NCBI GenBank assembly: GCA_947179155.2
Contig: OX359275.1
Span: 5,521,501-5,585,500 of the forward strand
Length of the DNA: 64,000 bases
Origin: Hedera helix
Lineage: Eukaryota > Streptophyta > Magnoliopsida > Apiales > Araliaceae
Direction: 5' to 3'
Both the position numbers and the translations under genes were made by a program. This document shows positions 10,541-24,499 of this stretch, piece by piece. Below the pieces are notes generated by a model. That model saw nothing but the letters and a program-made list of their open reading frames with translations, did not search any database and was not told where the DNA came from. The first letter of the stretch is position 1, and every line of letters starts with the position of its first letter.

Positions 10541-13119
10541 TACTTCCGCTCTAATTGTAATATATGCTAACTCAAACTTAAGTCTTTCATAGAACATATG
10601 AGTATTTTTTTTTGGCATTTATGGTCTATTTTTTTTATAAAAAGAAAAGTCATTATCTTCTTCTTCTTCTTTTCCTTTTTTTTGGCATGATCAATGTATG
10701 AAATTTTGAAGTTTAAAGTAGTGTAAAGTTATTTATTTTATAGTTTATTAAAAAAATAGATATTGTAATATACTTAAAAAGTTTTATTAAAAGTAAATGT
10801 ACTGCTGTAAAAAATTTAATGTATTTATATATAATACAATTTATATTCACTATAATTAATTCTAAAAAACTTATTTTAACAAAATAGTGACCAATTTTAT
10901 CTCTCGCAAAAAATATCTCAGCAATAATATTTAGCGAGTAATAATTTCTTTATTAATAGTATTTTTCTTAACAAATTTTTATCAAAGATTGGCGCCAAAC
11001 ATCATTCTACCATCTCAATTTAAAAAATTTAAATTGTGAAGGATATTTCTTTCACAATAACTATATTGTCACTAATATTTTTTCTTTCATTGTTCCCTCG
11101 CTAGAAAACTCATCACGTGAAGGAATGAATTCCTTCATAAATTTTCCTTCCCTACATCCCTAATCACACTATTTAGTTCCTGAAGACTCCACTTATGCCA
11201 TTTTTCTGTTTTGGATCCATTGAAAAATAAAGACATCCATTTTATATAGTGGATCTTGAATTGACTTTAGCAATTGAATCTTCATTTCATTGTATGTGTA
11301 TCACTTTGCCCATCTTCTTTGGTATGCCCATTTTCGCCCATTCTTATCTAAGTTATTCAAGATTGAGTTCTGAGATATTTGATTTGCTTATTCGTCGAGT
11401 GCTCAGATGTAGAGTCTTTGTTTTTATCGTTGAGATAAGGATTGTATTGTAGTTTATTTGCTTTTCTTTTATTCAACATTGAGGTTATAGAGTGTGCAAT
11501 CAATGATAAATAGATCATCAAGATTTGACTTTCTTTTCTTCTAAGATTTATAGTAAAATGACAACATACTGTCAGTAAACAGAAATCTCGATGACTTCAA
11601 CTTCTGAAGATAGGAATGTATTCTCACTTTTCCATTCCTTTGTGAAGTTCATAACTTAGTGAAACTTTAAAATATTTGCTCCACAGAAGATATAAATTTT
11701 CAAGAAGTTGAATACTTTTCCTTGATCGCCTTTTTTGATCTTCTTATTACCAACCTGTAGAATTTTATTAAGGTTGAGCTGATTGTATTTTTGAAGATAA
11801 GAAAAGATATCTTCGTACAGCTGCACCGACCATTCATGATGATTTCTTCACAATTTGACAATAAGTATAGTCTTGAGACATATGTCCTTAGGATTTACTG
11901 GGCCTTGTTTGTTGAAATTGACTGTCTTCTATTGAATGATATTTTTCTTCCTGCTAACAACTTTGCATAATCTTTCTTTTGATAGAGATTGATTTAAAAG
12001 TCCAGATATTAGACTTTTGGATACTATCATCTGACTAAGTTAGGAAGACTTCTTGATGTTCTTTTTGACAGATTCTTAGAAAATTTGCTACACTCCAATT
12101 TTATTTGAAGCACGATCAGAGAGCTTGACAAATATAGAGCATCTACTTTTTGTGTTTCATGTTTATTTGGTGAAACTTCGTGGTTGAGTCCTTTACGGTT
12201 AGTCAACGTTGGAAAATCCATAGACTTTTCAATCTTGGGTTTTCTGAACATAAAATATGTATTATACACAGCGGCAATATGGCAAATATGATATTGTTTA
12301 TTCAGTGTTTGTGTATGTTTTAAAAACTTATAATCCTAAACACGTATGGACATTTTTTCTATTACCATTTTGATTTGCGATTTTAAGGTTTTGGAAAGAG
12401 AGTTAGTTCTACGATCGTCATCTGGTTGATTTACTTTATGTTTTTTCCTGGCTTGATCGTAATGTTATAGATTCACACATATAACATATATGACATTTAT
12501 ACTTATGTGTGTGTAAATAATAGTTCGGGTTTAGCTCTTTTAAGCAATTTGAAAAGTAGTGCTAGCTTGACCTTTCAGTTCATGAGCCTTCTTTTCTTCT
12601 GACAATCACAAGCACTTTCTCGTTTGAATTGATCAGTCTTCATGTACTTGTATGCACTTGTTGATTGATGTATGATTCTTATTTCTCATTAGCTCTTTGT
12701 TTTCCCTTGAAGAATCTTTTCATTTAGTTTCTTGCCTTGTTGCATAGCTTTTTCTTGCTTCATCATCTGATCATTGTTTTGGAGGTCTTATGATATTGCA
12801 TTTATTGAGCTTGTCTGATTGTAGAGAGGATTGCTGAGTTTGTCTGATATTTGGCTTTGCATTTGAGAACCCAACAATTTATGAACTGAACTATAATACG
12901 ATCGTAGAGTGTTGAATATTTAATTAGATCGTAGGACTTTGAAAATCAATGATCGTAAGGTGCCAAAGATATCTAAAATATTTGTGGAAGAGTAATGCAT
13001 GTGGTCTGTTGAATTTGATCTGCATTTGTTTTGTCAGTTTCACCCAACAGTTTCTCTTTTGATCGTTATGCCTTCTGGATCTTTTTGTTCCCTTCTGATC
13101 TGTGGTCTTCCCTTAGTCA
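10541..13119. other. Degenerate non-coding DNA, probably old copia-like LTR sequence
   Basis: No gene is seen. At 12895-12960 there are ACGATCGTAGAGT and two GATCGTA variants, the motif that fills the solo LTR at 15772-18767, so at least the right half may be an old copy of that LTR family. The short open frames here show no recognisable domains. Confidence 0.35.
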
Positions 13120-14856
13120 TGTCACCTTAGATTTGGCTCTAACACAGTTCTTCTTATGAGAGTCTTACACTAGGTGTATCAACTCGAGATCCCATATTCC
13201 CTTAATTAAGTCCATTTATGTCTGGATAACATAATCATTAACTTTAAACCACATTAACTCGAATCTGGTGCGTTAAAACTTAACCTTTAATCTTTGAAAC
13301 CATTCAGTTGACCATAATGCGATCCATATTTTTTTATATATTTATCTTACATTCCTTACCTGTCTCAGGGTCGCAACGCTCACTTAACATTTATTAGCAC
13401 TTAGGTCAAACATTTATTAATTGTGACCTAGTCTAATTCAATTTCTATAATCATATATATTCATGATTTACATAATCTGTAACTAAAATTTCGCCATGAA
13501 CTATTCATACATGACCCTATCTAAATATACCTGTTCTGTATCTGATCCTGTTCATATACACCTGTACACATACATAATCTGATCCATGCATATTTACCAT
13601 ACATGCGAGTTTGAGTATATATCAGACTCAACATACAATAATATTACAATCATATATCTCCTTACATCATTTACCTCAAATAGTACATACATGCTCATCT
13701 ATTTATATGGATTTACAAACCATACATTTATTTCTATCATCTAGGTTTAACCTTTATCTGTTTACATGAGCATCTCACAATTTCAATTAACAAATTTTTT
13801 CACGCATCTCCATGTATTCACATTTTTTACTTTAGCTGTACCGGAACCTCCGGCCTTCTTGTACTTTACCTGAATGTTAGTTAATAGTAAGAGTGAGCAT
13901 AAAGCTCAGCAAGTAATTTAAATAACACCTTTCATGCTCACAGTTTATAATATGCATCATGCCTCTTTACTTTATCATGTTATGCTTAATGTCACATAAT
14001 TCACTTAACAGTTAATACACATAGTGGCACGGAGTGCACATTTCAACTAACACATAGTTCACGTAGAACAATTAATACACTTAAGTTTGAAAAACTTGTC
14101 TGGTTAGCATTTATTTTACTTAACCTTTACCGCCTCGCTTTGCCTTTATATCTTTCCTTGTCGGCTTGCTCACTTCAAACTCTGCCTGTCAACATATAAC
14201 TTATATATCATTATAAAACCATAAAACTTTATATAACTTTTCAAACTTAATTCATAAATATTATACTATTAGTCTCTACTCATTTCACATTTGATGTATT
14301 ATACCTTATGTAGGTTAATAATACATCATAGTTTGCTTTTGACCTTGTTCATAACCTATAACATACTTTGGCTTAGCTTTGGGTATATTATATTATGCCA
14401 TTATCATTCCATTATATCTCGACACCCTCTATTTTGGCAATTCTTTAACTATCTAGGGTTTATATAACCCATCTTTATCAGATCAAATACATCAGTCTTA
14501 TACACCCAGTCTATCATATGCTGACACAATTAGTTTCTGTCATTTATCTTTAATTTACTATATTTCCATTTAATCATCAAAATCATAACTATAATAATTG
14601 CATTATCTGCCACATTGCTCATATACATTACATATATAACTGATCCTTATACATTCAATAGACCCTTATCATATTAAGAGTCCCTCTTAATCATTCAACC
14701 ACATAGATCATTTATAACACATTGATCACATAACCAATCATATTTAATTACTCCTTAATACATTCTGTCATTCAACACTAGGTTTTAGCTACTAACCTTT
14801 ATTTAATTAGCTAAAATTCTCAATTGAAAATTATGTTAAAAATTCAGGATGTCACA
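13120..14856 (-). mobile_element. Probable gypsy-type LTR remnant
   Basis: The start TGTCACCTTAGATTTGG and the end AATTCAGGATGTCACA resemble the two edges of the minus-oriented LTRs elsewhere in the window. At 13870-13914 it carries the shared block (CTGAATG...GAGTGAGCATAAAGCTCAGC) in the minus orientation. The flanks AGTCA and CTATG do not match, so the edges are provisional or the TSD has decayed. Confidence 0.45.
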
Positions 14857-15766
14857 CTATGTTTCTAAGTTTTAAAATACGCAAAAAAGAAAAAAAATGG
14901 TCGGAAAACTTAAGTTTTCTGTGCAATTCTTGTGTTTTTGAGGTTTTTAATAAACGAATAAATAAATAAATGGCTAGAAAACTTGACCATTTTTCTTCCT
15001 AAAATTTTTCATCCAAAATTGGCATGATTTGGACGAAAAAGAAATTGAGATAAGTAATATTTTTATAATCCTCATATTGTACTTCATTTACAGTATAATA
15101 AATTTTAAATTACAACACATATCCTCAACTTGTTTTACTATGTATCTACTAAACCTAGGCTTCTTCTTTGTCAAACTGCCACGAAACAGAGATTTCTTCT
15201 TTGTTAAACTGCCCTGAAGGTTTTCTTTGCTGTGATATCGCGATCATCTTATTACGGTTAGTTGTTTATTTCAATTTAAGTGCATACTTGAAATAATATT
15301 ATCCGATCATGCATTATGATATGAATTTGATTCTTGTGTAAATCCATTATTAGACCTTAATTCATGGAAAGAAATAGAAAGATATCACACTACCTATATA
15401 TGTCCTTGTAAGCTTAGAAAGATATTACACTACCTATATATATGGCCTATCCGTGTTTATAATTTTTTATTCTTTAAATATGCGATGATGTGCGGTATAA
15501 AATGTCCGTTGAAGAGCTGAATTTCAGAATTTTATTAATGACAGATCACTTGGATATAGATTTCATTAGACTTAAATATTTTTGTAATAGGTATTATAAT
15601 TTATATGCGTGTGTTAGTTGGACCTTAATGAAGGCTTCAGTAAAAATTGGGTCATCAGTTAAACACTATAGTATTTCAGTTTGACATGACTTGAAAACAT
15701 AAAGCATGACACAGTGGGACTTAAAATCCAAGGATCCAGCTAAGTTGTAAGAATATGGTCCATGTA
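14857..15766. other. Non-coding stretch
   Basis: No gene or clear repeat is seen. A short near-duplication of GCTTAGAAAGATAT / GAAAGATATCACACTACCTA occurs at 15370-15440. Confidence 0.5.
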
Positions 15767-16809
15767 GTTTGTGTTAGTTCCCAGAGGCACACAAGTGATC
15801 TAGAGGGGGGGGGGGGGTTGAATAGATCTCTTAAAAACTTTTTCTTTAACTTCAAAAGTTTATTACCAATTAATTCATTTAATTGAGATTTGTTTACACA
15901 GCGGAATATTAGTTTGAAAACTCCCCTTAAAGATTTGTAAAGCAGCTCCATTGAGTTAAGACTATATTGGAGAAAGTCACTTGTTAAATAAACCAATTAA
16001 CAGTCATATGTATATATATATATATAAGACAGAATGTAAATAGCTGAATGTAAATGACACCAGAGAGTTTTAAGTGGTTCGGAGACTGAATAACTCCTAC
16101 TCCACTCTTCTACTACAACGAGTAGGAAATTCACTAAGGATGGTTCACACAGAACCCTTCAAGCTCACTAGCCTGGAAACTCTGATTCACTAAGAACCCT
16201 TCAAACCCAGCAGGTTTGGCTAATTTAGTCACTTAGACAAGGACATTACTGCCCTCTTCAAGTCCAGCAGACTTGGCTCCTTTAGTCACTAAGACAAGGA
16301 CAGTAATGCCCTCTTCAAGTCCAACAGACTTGGCCCCTGCTTGTTGATAGATGTTGGAGTTGCTACTGAGTTTGTACTTTAAGTCCCATTGTCCTTAAAC
16401 ACTCAGTGGCAGGGTGTGATCATTCCTGGAATAATATTGAGTTCTGCAATGATACTTGACTTCTTTATATGATCAATATCTTCTTGTGATCACCCATTGT
16501 GCTGCTAGGCTTTTACACTTCAGCTCCTGTGGTACTTGATAACTTTTCGAGACGAACTCCTGAGATGACTGTGAAGCTTCTTCCTTTTAGTACTCAGTTG
16601 TTCCTTCTTATCATAGACAGTTTAAAGCTTCTCGAGATGGGCTTCTGAGATGACTGTAATGCTCCTTCCTTTTGGTACTCAGTTGCTACCATGTATGTAT
16701 CAAGTTGGCGTTTAAGCTTCTCTCTACCATGTGCCTAACAACTCTGAACACTTTTCTTGTAATAGAGCCATTTATCTCTATATCTCTCTCAATTTAGTGT
16801 TTGTGTTCT

Positions 16810-18115
16810 GATGGATCGTAGAGTCCTTCAGCATATTCATTTTCTGTTTTACTCTACGATCAGTTGTTGTTTACCACCATCTCACTTGTATTCTTTTCAA
16901 CTCCAACTTCTGTGAGTTATTTTAGCCCTTATATCTCTGTGCATATTTTACCATTGAAAGAAATCCCGTTGGTTTCATTTGGCTTTGTGCAGATCTTTAA
17001 TATCTTCGATGTTGACTTTCTTGCTGCTTGTGTCAGTGCTTTTCCCTTTTCTGACATGTTCTGATATATTAACCTGTAGCTTAGCTTTCTCTGAATTTAT
17101 AGTCGTTGCACTCCCAGAGTTGTTCAACAAGGATTATCATTTCATTTGTTAATTAATCTTCTGATTCATCAATAAATACCTTCCTTGACTTTTAGAACCA
17201 ACTGTTCTGATGCATTCAGAGATGTCCCATTGGTCTGACTTTATTCACAATTTTCCTGAGCAATGGCTCCTGACTTAGTTGTTTAGGCACAAAGTATTCT
17301 GTGACTCTGACATGCATCTTAATTTTCAAGAGCACTTACTCTTTCTTGAATCTGGGCGAGGAGTATTCTCTTTTCTCTCACACTATATTGCAGTTATGAT
17401 TCTTTGCTGTTTATTGATATCGTAGAGTGACTGTCTGCTCATCTGGACTCTACGAATTCAGTTCCACTCGTTATTTGAAGTATGTCGGGTAAATGGTTGA
17501 GTTGGAGCGAACTTCTCTTTTACTCTGCGATCTTGCTTTTATGATCAGATCGTAGAGTTTGTCTGCAGTGCTTTGCTTTATGATTTCGTTCTACGATCTT
17601 GTCCCTTTGTTCAAATCGTAGAGTTTGTGAACTGCCGTGCTTCTTAGTGAAATCGTTGAGTTGTTGGCACATTCTTTAATTCTACTCAACAATTGTTCCA
17701 TGTGTGAAGCACTTTTCTGTAATGTCTTGTCATCCTGTATTACTCCACGATTTCTTTTATTTGTACAAATCGTATAGATCTCGTATGCTTGCTCTGTAAG
17801 TTTACTCTACGATCTTGCTAGAACGTGTATATCGTAGAGTACACTTCTTCTCTGGTTCAGCGTTAACTGCAGGCTTGCTTAGCTGTCTGTTCGACGATCG
17901 TAGAGTGCAGCTCTACGATATGTACTTGATCAGTTCTTGAATTTTGCTTGTAAATGCAGTAGACCTCTTGCACATCTGACTTTATTTTGATGATCGTAGA
18001 GTTATCCTGGTAAGGAGTCGTGTAGTTCACTCTACGATCTATACAGAATCGTTGAGTCTTCTTTGCAAGGAATCGTAGTGTCCGTTCTACGATCGTATAG
18101 ACTGATCAGATCAAT
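16810..18115. repeat. Dispersed ATCGTAGAGT / ACTCTACGAT motif array
   Basis: About 20 exact or one-mismatch copies of ATCGTAGAGT and its complement ACTCTACGAT occur in both orientations with irregular spacing, for example around 16815, 16853, 17424, 17448, 17553, 17620, 17805, 17830, 17893, 17905, 17995 and 18030. Neighbouring A/T-rich sequence is not itself repeated. A weaker, mutated set occurs in the sibling LTR at 24500-26950. Confidence 0.8.
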
Positions 18116-18539
18116 CATAAGATCAACCTAACAGATTTGATCTTTTCTAACTAAGTCATTTCTTACATTGTTACATCATTATATTGAAAGGACTTTACAG
18201 ACTCTGATAAACATAAAATACAACAATGATTCATTCTTATGTTACTCTACTTATATCATACATCTTTTATGCATAGTGACTCTTACTAAAAGATCAACCT
18301 AACATTTCTGATCTTTAAAATCTAAGTCCTTTGTACACATATATCTTTTAAAAGGACTTTACAACATTTGAACCGGATAACTTTCATTTTCTTTTATAAG
18401 ACAAGATAGTTTTCAGCAAGATCATATTTGTGTCAAACAAGTGTCTGGATTTACATTATTTAGACATAGGTAAAATATCATACACACATGATCATGTAGA
18501 CACTTAATTTGATTAACATATAATCATTTTGTCATTTAA

Positions 18540-18670
18540 GCACATAAGCACTTTCAGAGTATCTAAACACATAATCACTTAAGCACATAAGCACATTATC
18601 ACATAAGCACTTTCAGAGTATCTACGCACATAATCACTTAAGCACATAAGCACATTATCACATAAGCACT
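18540..18670. repeat. Short tandem repeat (AATCACTTAAGCACATAAGCAC)
   Basis: Near-perfect direct repeats of a ~60-base unit (CACTTTCAGAGTATCTA...CACATAATCACTTAAGCAC) occur in the 3' part of the solo LTR, with further short AAGCACATAAGCACATTATC repeats. Confidence 0.75.
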
Positions 18671-18772
18671 TTGTCAGATATACATTGACAATCAACCATG
18701 TAAGCACATTTACCACAATCATTTTTGCACAACAATTATCATCATCAAATCAAAACAACCTTCAACAGTTTG

Positions 18773-19744
18773 TAATATTTATGTCCAGTTCTCACAAAAT
18801 TTGTCTTTGATTTCTATAAGTCGACTGAAAGTAAGTTAAAATTTAATCAAAACAGATCTTTGTATATGAATATTTGATTACTTTTGGGTATGGTATGATA
18901 ATGACTTTGTAGAAGTAGTTTTTGTTTAACGTTTACTTGGATATTTGTATTTGATTATGAAATTTTTTCTTTGATTAAAATTTTGTCTTACATATTTTTG
19001 ATTCATAGTTCAATAGTTATAATTATAATTGATATATCACATATAATAAAAGGCTAAATTTGTAAAGGTGATATTTTTCTTTCCTTTTTATTGGAACTAA
19101 GAAACACAAGAATTTTTTTTTAAAAATTTTCTATTCTTTTTTATTAAAAACTCAGAAACAACACAGAGGAAAAATTTTAAATTTTTTTCTTTTCTGTTCT
19201 AATTTAAGCTTTTTATTATTTTCTTTTTTGTCCAAAACTCAAAAATATAGTGTTAGAGTGATATTTCAGTAACTTTGTTGACATCCTATTTAATATTTCT
19301 TCTTGCATTCATGGTTGGTGTTATCTCTCTTTTGTCTGATTAAGCCTTATTAAAGACTTTTGAGAGATTGAGAAGAACGTTTAATCTATCTTTTATGAGA
19401 TTATTTTACTTTGATGAACCAAGAAAGATCTCTTGCTTTATGTAACACCTTCATCCGTTCTTGAGTGAATGTCTGAGACCTTTTAGTGATCAAGCCTTTG
19501 ACTAGTCAATTTTTCAGATCCATAAGTGATTCTTTCCTTGCTAGTTTAGAGTGACTGAAGCAGTCCTCTAACATCTTTTAATACTTACTTACATTACTGC
19601 AGGCACTTACACATTTCAGTAAGCAATTTAACAATGTTGCACAAAAATAAATTTTTACTAACTTCAGAATTGATTTTTGATGTGTGCCATAAGATCTAAT
19701 CAAGCTATTAAGCTTTGATAAAGAGAACTTGTTCTGATACCAAT
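18773..19744 (-). mobile_element. Internal leader remnant of a copia-like element
   Basis: Non-coding sequence between the solo LTR and the second copia-like LTR. It ends next to a primer-binding site at 19731-19742, so it is probably the untranslated leader of the element whose 5' LTR is the split LTR at 19745-60139. Gag and pol are absent. Confidence 0.45.
19731..19742 (-). other. Primer-binding site (initiator Met tRNA type)
   Basis: The minus strand reads TGGTATCAGAAC, 11 of 12 bases of the usual plant tRNA-iMet PBS (TGGTATCAGAGC), two bases from the LTR edge at 19745. It gives this element its minus orientation. Confidence 0.65.
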
Positions 19745-19870
19745 TATTATTTCCCAGAGGGCACAAAGGTGATCTAGAAGGGGGGTTGAACATATCACTT
19801 TATTTCTCTTTTTAAAAACTCAGTTATCAAATTATTTACTTTATAATTGCAGGGGAATAGTTAATTTAAT

Positions 19871-22800
19871 AAAATTGTGACACCCCCAAATTCAGGTACC
19901 ACTATCTCGAATTTGGTGCTCACACAATAATATAAACAATCTCTACTAAACAACATGTAATACTAATGCGAAAAATAAATAAACATATGTTGTCTATTAC
20001 AATGACTTTCTAGTCCCAAGGTCTACAACCTTTACCAAAATAAACATCCCAAGCTACAAAATAATATCAGTGTTTACGTTACAATCTTTATAAGTTCTAA
20101 ACAAAATATAAATAGACTAACAGCTATCTAGATAATTAAGATTTTGCTTTTCCTTTGCCTTTATCTTTACCCGATCCTTTAGGTTTAGATGCAAAATATT
20201 TTATGACATAACAAGTATGAGCAACTAGCTTGCTCAGCAATTTAAATGAATAACAATAATTATGTCATAAATGAATAGGAATATCAACTGAATGATTTAA
20301 TAAAAGGAGCTTAACAATGAACAATATAATCAATGCACAAAATAAAGATGTGACAATTGATTATTTAACTGCTGAGTGGTCAAATGGACCATGAACTACC
20401 ATTGAGGAAATCAATCACTTGATTGACCCTCTTAGGTTACTTTGTCAGAATTGTAGTTGAGGGGATCAGCCTCTCGTACCATATGTATATGCATAACATT
20501 TATTCTGCTTGTATCGTTTGTTCGATACTTAGGTTATTCCCCATTATGGGTTGTTCTTCTCAGTCTAAGAATCCGTACCATTATGGTTTGGATAAATTTC
20601 AAAATAAATTTCACATAGGTCTAGCCGATCAATGACTTATACTTTTGCTTTAATCAATTCATACTTTAAGAATGGAATATGAATTCAAATAATATATATG
20701 ATTTGCAATAATATTATTGTGGAATAACTTGCGATATAATATAAGCTCAAGATTTAAGAATTAACACAATAATATTGAGTAGAGTTAGGAAGCTTGCACA
20801 ATACAAATTTGAGTAAGGTTAAAGAACTTGTCTGTCTGTTGACTTACGGCTAATTCGCTTAATTTAAACTCCTCTTGATAACCTAACATTAATAACGTTG
20901 GCCTATCAATTAGTATAACATATAATCGTGCACTTTAAACAATTACCTATGCTAAATAAAGAATCACATAACACATATAATTTTATATACTATCATTAAT
21001 CGTATAAGACACTTAATTGATCTTATGTTAATGATTTAATTAATCAATATTATTTTTCTTAAGTGTTAACACTTATTAAACTCTTAAACAATTTACTATC
21101 ATTGTTTAATTAAATTCTTTTTTATTTTATTAATTCTATCTTCATTTAATTACTATTTAATATTAGTTAAAGAGTAATTAATTAATTACCTTTAGTCATT
21201 ATTTAACAATAGATAATAACTAATTATGTTTATTTATTATTTAAAGTTAATTAAATAATAAATAATTAAAGTATTAATCTTAATTGCCTTATTATTTAAT
21301 ATTAATTAAATAATAATTAACTTATTAATTATCCTCATATATTATTATTTAATAATAAATAATTAGTTTATTAACTTTAATTATCGATAATTATTATTTA
21401 ATGTTAATTAAATAATAATCAATTAATTAATTATCCTTACTTATTATTTAATCTTAATTAAATAATAAATAATTAGTTTATTAACTTTAATTATTATTTA
21501 ATGTTAAATAATAATTAATTAATTAATTATACTTACTTATTATTTACTCTTAATTAAATAATAAATAATTAGTTTATTAATTTATTCTTCATTTAATTAT
21601 TAATTAATAACATTAAATAATAATTAATTAATCAATTACCCTTACTTATTATTTAATCTTAATTAAATAATACATAATTAATCCTTCTTTAATTATTATT
21701 TAATGTTAATTAAATAATAATTAATTGCTTAATTATATTTATCTATTATTTAAATAATAAATAAATAATTTATAAATTTATCTCTCTTTAATTATTATTT
21801 AATATTAATTAAATAATAATTAGTTAATTACTTATCTTTATTTACTATTTAATTATCAATTAAATAATAAATAATTAATTTATTTACTTTATCTTTCTTA
21901 TATTATTATCAAATACTTAAATTACATATGTAATATTTAATAATAATTTATTAGTAATTTTATCTAATTACTAACTAATTAATAGTTAATTAGTGCACTA
22001 TTTACGCCTTAAATACAATTAAAAATAATTAATTTATTAATTAATCTTACTTATTATTTAATATTACTTTAAGAATAAGTAATTAGCAGTTTTATGATTT
22101 TTCAGAAATTAAAAATATTAATTTATCATTTTTTCTTTAGTTAGTAAGGTTTAATCATATTTTAATTATGAAAATTACCAAATAACCTGATAAAAATACA
22201 AAAATATTTTTATAAAATAGTGCACGCAAAACCAAGCAACTTCCATCAAGGACCCGTCACCGGAACCGGTCTTAATTTTGGTGAACCGGTCGCCGGAAAG
22301 TTCCGGTCGGTACATGGAAAAAAAAACCGGCAGAAACATTACTCATTTTCAGATTTTTGTCAAACTTTGGGGTCTTGGAGAAAAACCTTAATAACTTGAG
22401 TTTTATAACTCCGATGGAGCTCTACTAGGTATCGATGAAATCGTGACTTCTCGAACTACAATTTTCTGGGCTCAAACATCATTTTTAGATAAGTTTTGAT
22501 TTCAGAAATTTGGCTTAAAGTGGACTGTTCATGCAAGAACTTGGACAGTGAGGTGTGTTTGGTCAAAAATGCATAACGTGCTCATTGTAACACATTTTTG
22601 GGTGATTCGAAAGGGATCTTTTTCTTAACTAATCCATATATTCCCAAAAAATATTAAATCACAAAAATAATTTGTAGATTTCAAAATGTGCAATTTATTC
22701 ATACAACCTATGTTTTGTTCGTCAGTAAAAATATTTTCAAGTATTTTGCTAGATTTTTCTACATAAACCCATACCACTATACATTTAAACCAAATGACAT

Positions 22801-23858
22801 CCTATATAAACATGTCTAGCATGATTCTAAGCATAAAGAGCTCCAAGATAATATTTCTACAATAAAATTTAAAAGAAAACCAAGATTAGGGTTTTTAAGG
22901 AAATTTTTATACCTCTTTGACTTATGAGCTACTTTTCTCTTCTTTCCAGAGTAGATGATGGATTTAGATGACATCCAAGAACACCCCTTGAAGAAAATGA
23001 CTTGACTCGGTGGTGACTCACTACACAACTCACTTCCTTTTTCTTTGACTCACTAAAACTCACTAGTACATTATATAGAGAATACTTGAAATATTTTGCA
23101 AACTCTCTACCAAATGAGCTAGCTTCTATTTACAGTGGTAGAAATATATACATATAACCTATATAATACATTGGACTTCAAGCTTTTTACAAAATTTTCT
23201 AGCCAATAAGTTGAGTGTTCCACACACTAGCCTAAGAAAATCAAATAAATAAAATTTTGGAGTACATAGTACTCCTAAACCATTCCATCGGCCATGCCCT
23301 ATTTTTGACCCATTTTAGCTTTATTTTTTTATTGCCAAATTAGTAAATTCATGCCTTCTAGAAGCTTTGACAATTTGACCAAAAATTGGGCTTGCAATTT
23401 AATTCATTTGGGTCATCTATGATCATAATAATCCAACAACATTGGACTACCAAAATAACTCACCCACTTCTTAATAAATTGGGCTATCTTAATTAAATAT
23501 CAACCCACAAAGCACATCACACAAATCCCTCACTTAATTAATTATTTGGGATTGTTTAAATAATTATAGGAACACTTAAATAATTAATTTAAATTTAATT
23601 TATATAATCCAATTATACTTGTCATATTCAATATTAATTGAATATTTAATTAGGGTTCCTCAAAAAATAATCTTAGGCTAGTCCGTTAATTTAATAAATC
23701 TATTAATCGAACTTTCTTTACTAAAATTAACCGAATAGTCAACAATCAAATTACCACATAAAGGTTTAAATTAAATCACACAATAACTCATTTAATTAGA
23801 ATTTAGTTTTTCAATTTTATTTATAATGTAATTCAAAATTCTTGGTCCTTATAAAAAC
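19871..23858 (-). mobile_element. Nested solo LTR (19876-23853), imperfect TSD AAAAT/AAAAC
   Basis: It starts TGTGACACCCCCAAATTC at 19876, parallel to the Tekay LTR start TGTGACGACCCCAAATCC, and ends TTCTTGGTCCTTATA at 23853, parallel to GTGGTCATTACA. The flanks are AAAAT and AAAAC. The shared hairpin block is at 20191-20240 in the minus orientation, the A/T hairpin array at 21040-22080, and a modest GC-rich patch with ACCGGAACCGGT-like palindromes at 22240-22320. No internal region remains. The terminal CA has become TA. Confidence 0.65.
21040..22080. repeat. A/T hairpin array (TTATTATTTAAT / ATTAAATAATAA)
   Basis: Roughly a dozen imperfect ~100-base units contain TTATTATTTAAT followed within a few bases by its complement, spaced by AATTAATTA segments. 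The layout is analogous to the array in the Tekay LTRs, but the unit sequence is different. Confidence 0.8.
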
Positions 23859-24499
23859 AAAACAAAAAAATCCCTTATTGATATGAGATTGTGAGTTGAA
23901 GTTCTGCTTTGAGCTATGATATTGAAATGTTATTGCAGATATTAAAATAGTTTGAGCAGTTAGAGCAGCAGTAATTGCAAGAAAAAAAGAGATAAGAAAA
24001 GACACAAGGATTTTAAGTGACTCGGAGTAAAAAAATCTCTTAGTTCACTCATTTTCTTTTTTGGCAGAAATCCACTAAGGATATTCTCGATCTTTACAAT
24101 TAGATCACTAAGATCTGTTAAAATACTGAATCACTAAGATCCATTCGAATCACTAAATCTCAGAAAAGGTCACTAAGACCTGGTTTACTAAGAACCATCA
24201 CAATTGGATACTAAGTGCATCACACACAAGGTTTGATTCATTCAGAATAAAGTGTGTCACTAAGTCTCGTCTTTCTGCTGTTGTTGAAAAAGATGGTTGA
24301 TGTGCTGCTATGTTGGCATTAAGTTCTTCTTTACTGATATAACTTAGCAGCTGAGTGATTGATCTCTGAAGCCATTTGATGTGTCTTTTTCTGTTATACT
24401 CTTATCACTCTTTGGATGATCCTCTAAAGTATTTACAGACTTTAGGTTGATGATATGTTCGATCTTCAAATCGATTTTCTTCTCCTCTCTATTATCCCT

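Larger units (their letters stand above)
15767..18772. mobile_element. Copia-like solo LTR (15772-18767) with GTTTG target-site duplication
   Basis: It begins TGTTAGTTCCCAGAGG at 15772 and ends CCTTCAACA at 18767, with GTTTG on both sides (15767-15771 and 18768-18772). A G-run near the start (GATCTAGAGGGGG...TTGAATAGATC) and phrases such as TAAGTGGTTCGGAG are typical of long plant copia (SIRE/Maximus-like) LTRs; that placement is from memory. There is no internal region. The element strand is probably minus, by analogy with the sibling LTR at 19745, which abuts a PBS. Confidence 0.75.

Noticed and set aside
15795..15815. A G-run, considered as a telomere-like or G-quadruplex site
   Set aside because: It is the G-rich start typical of this LTR family (compare GAAGGGGGG at 19777). 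A single homopolymer is not a quadruplex motif and its length may be a sequencing artefact.
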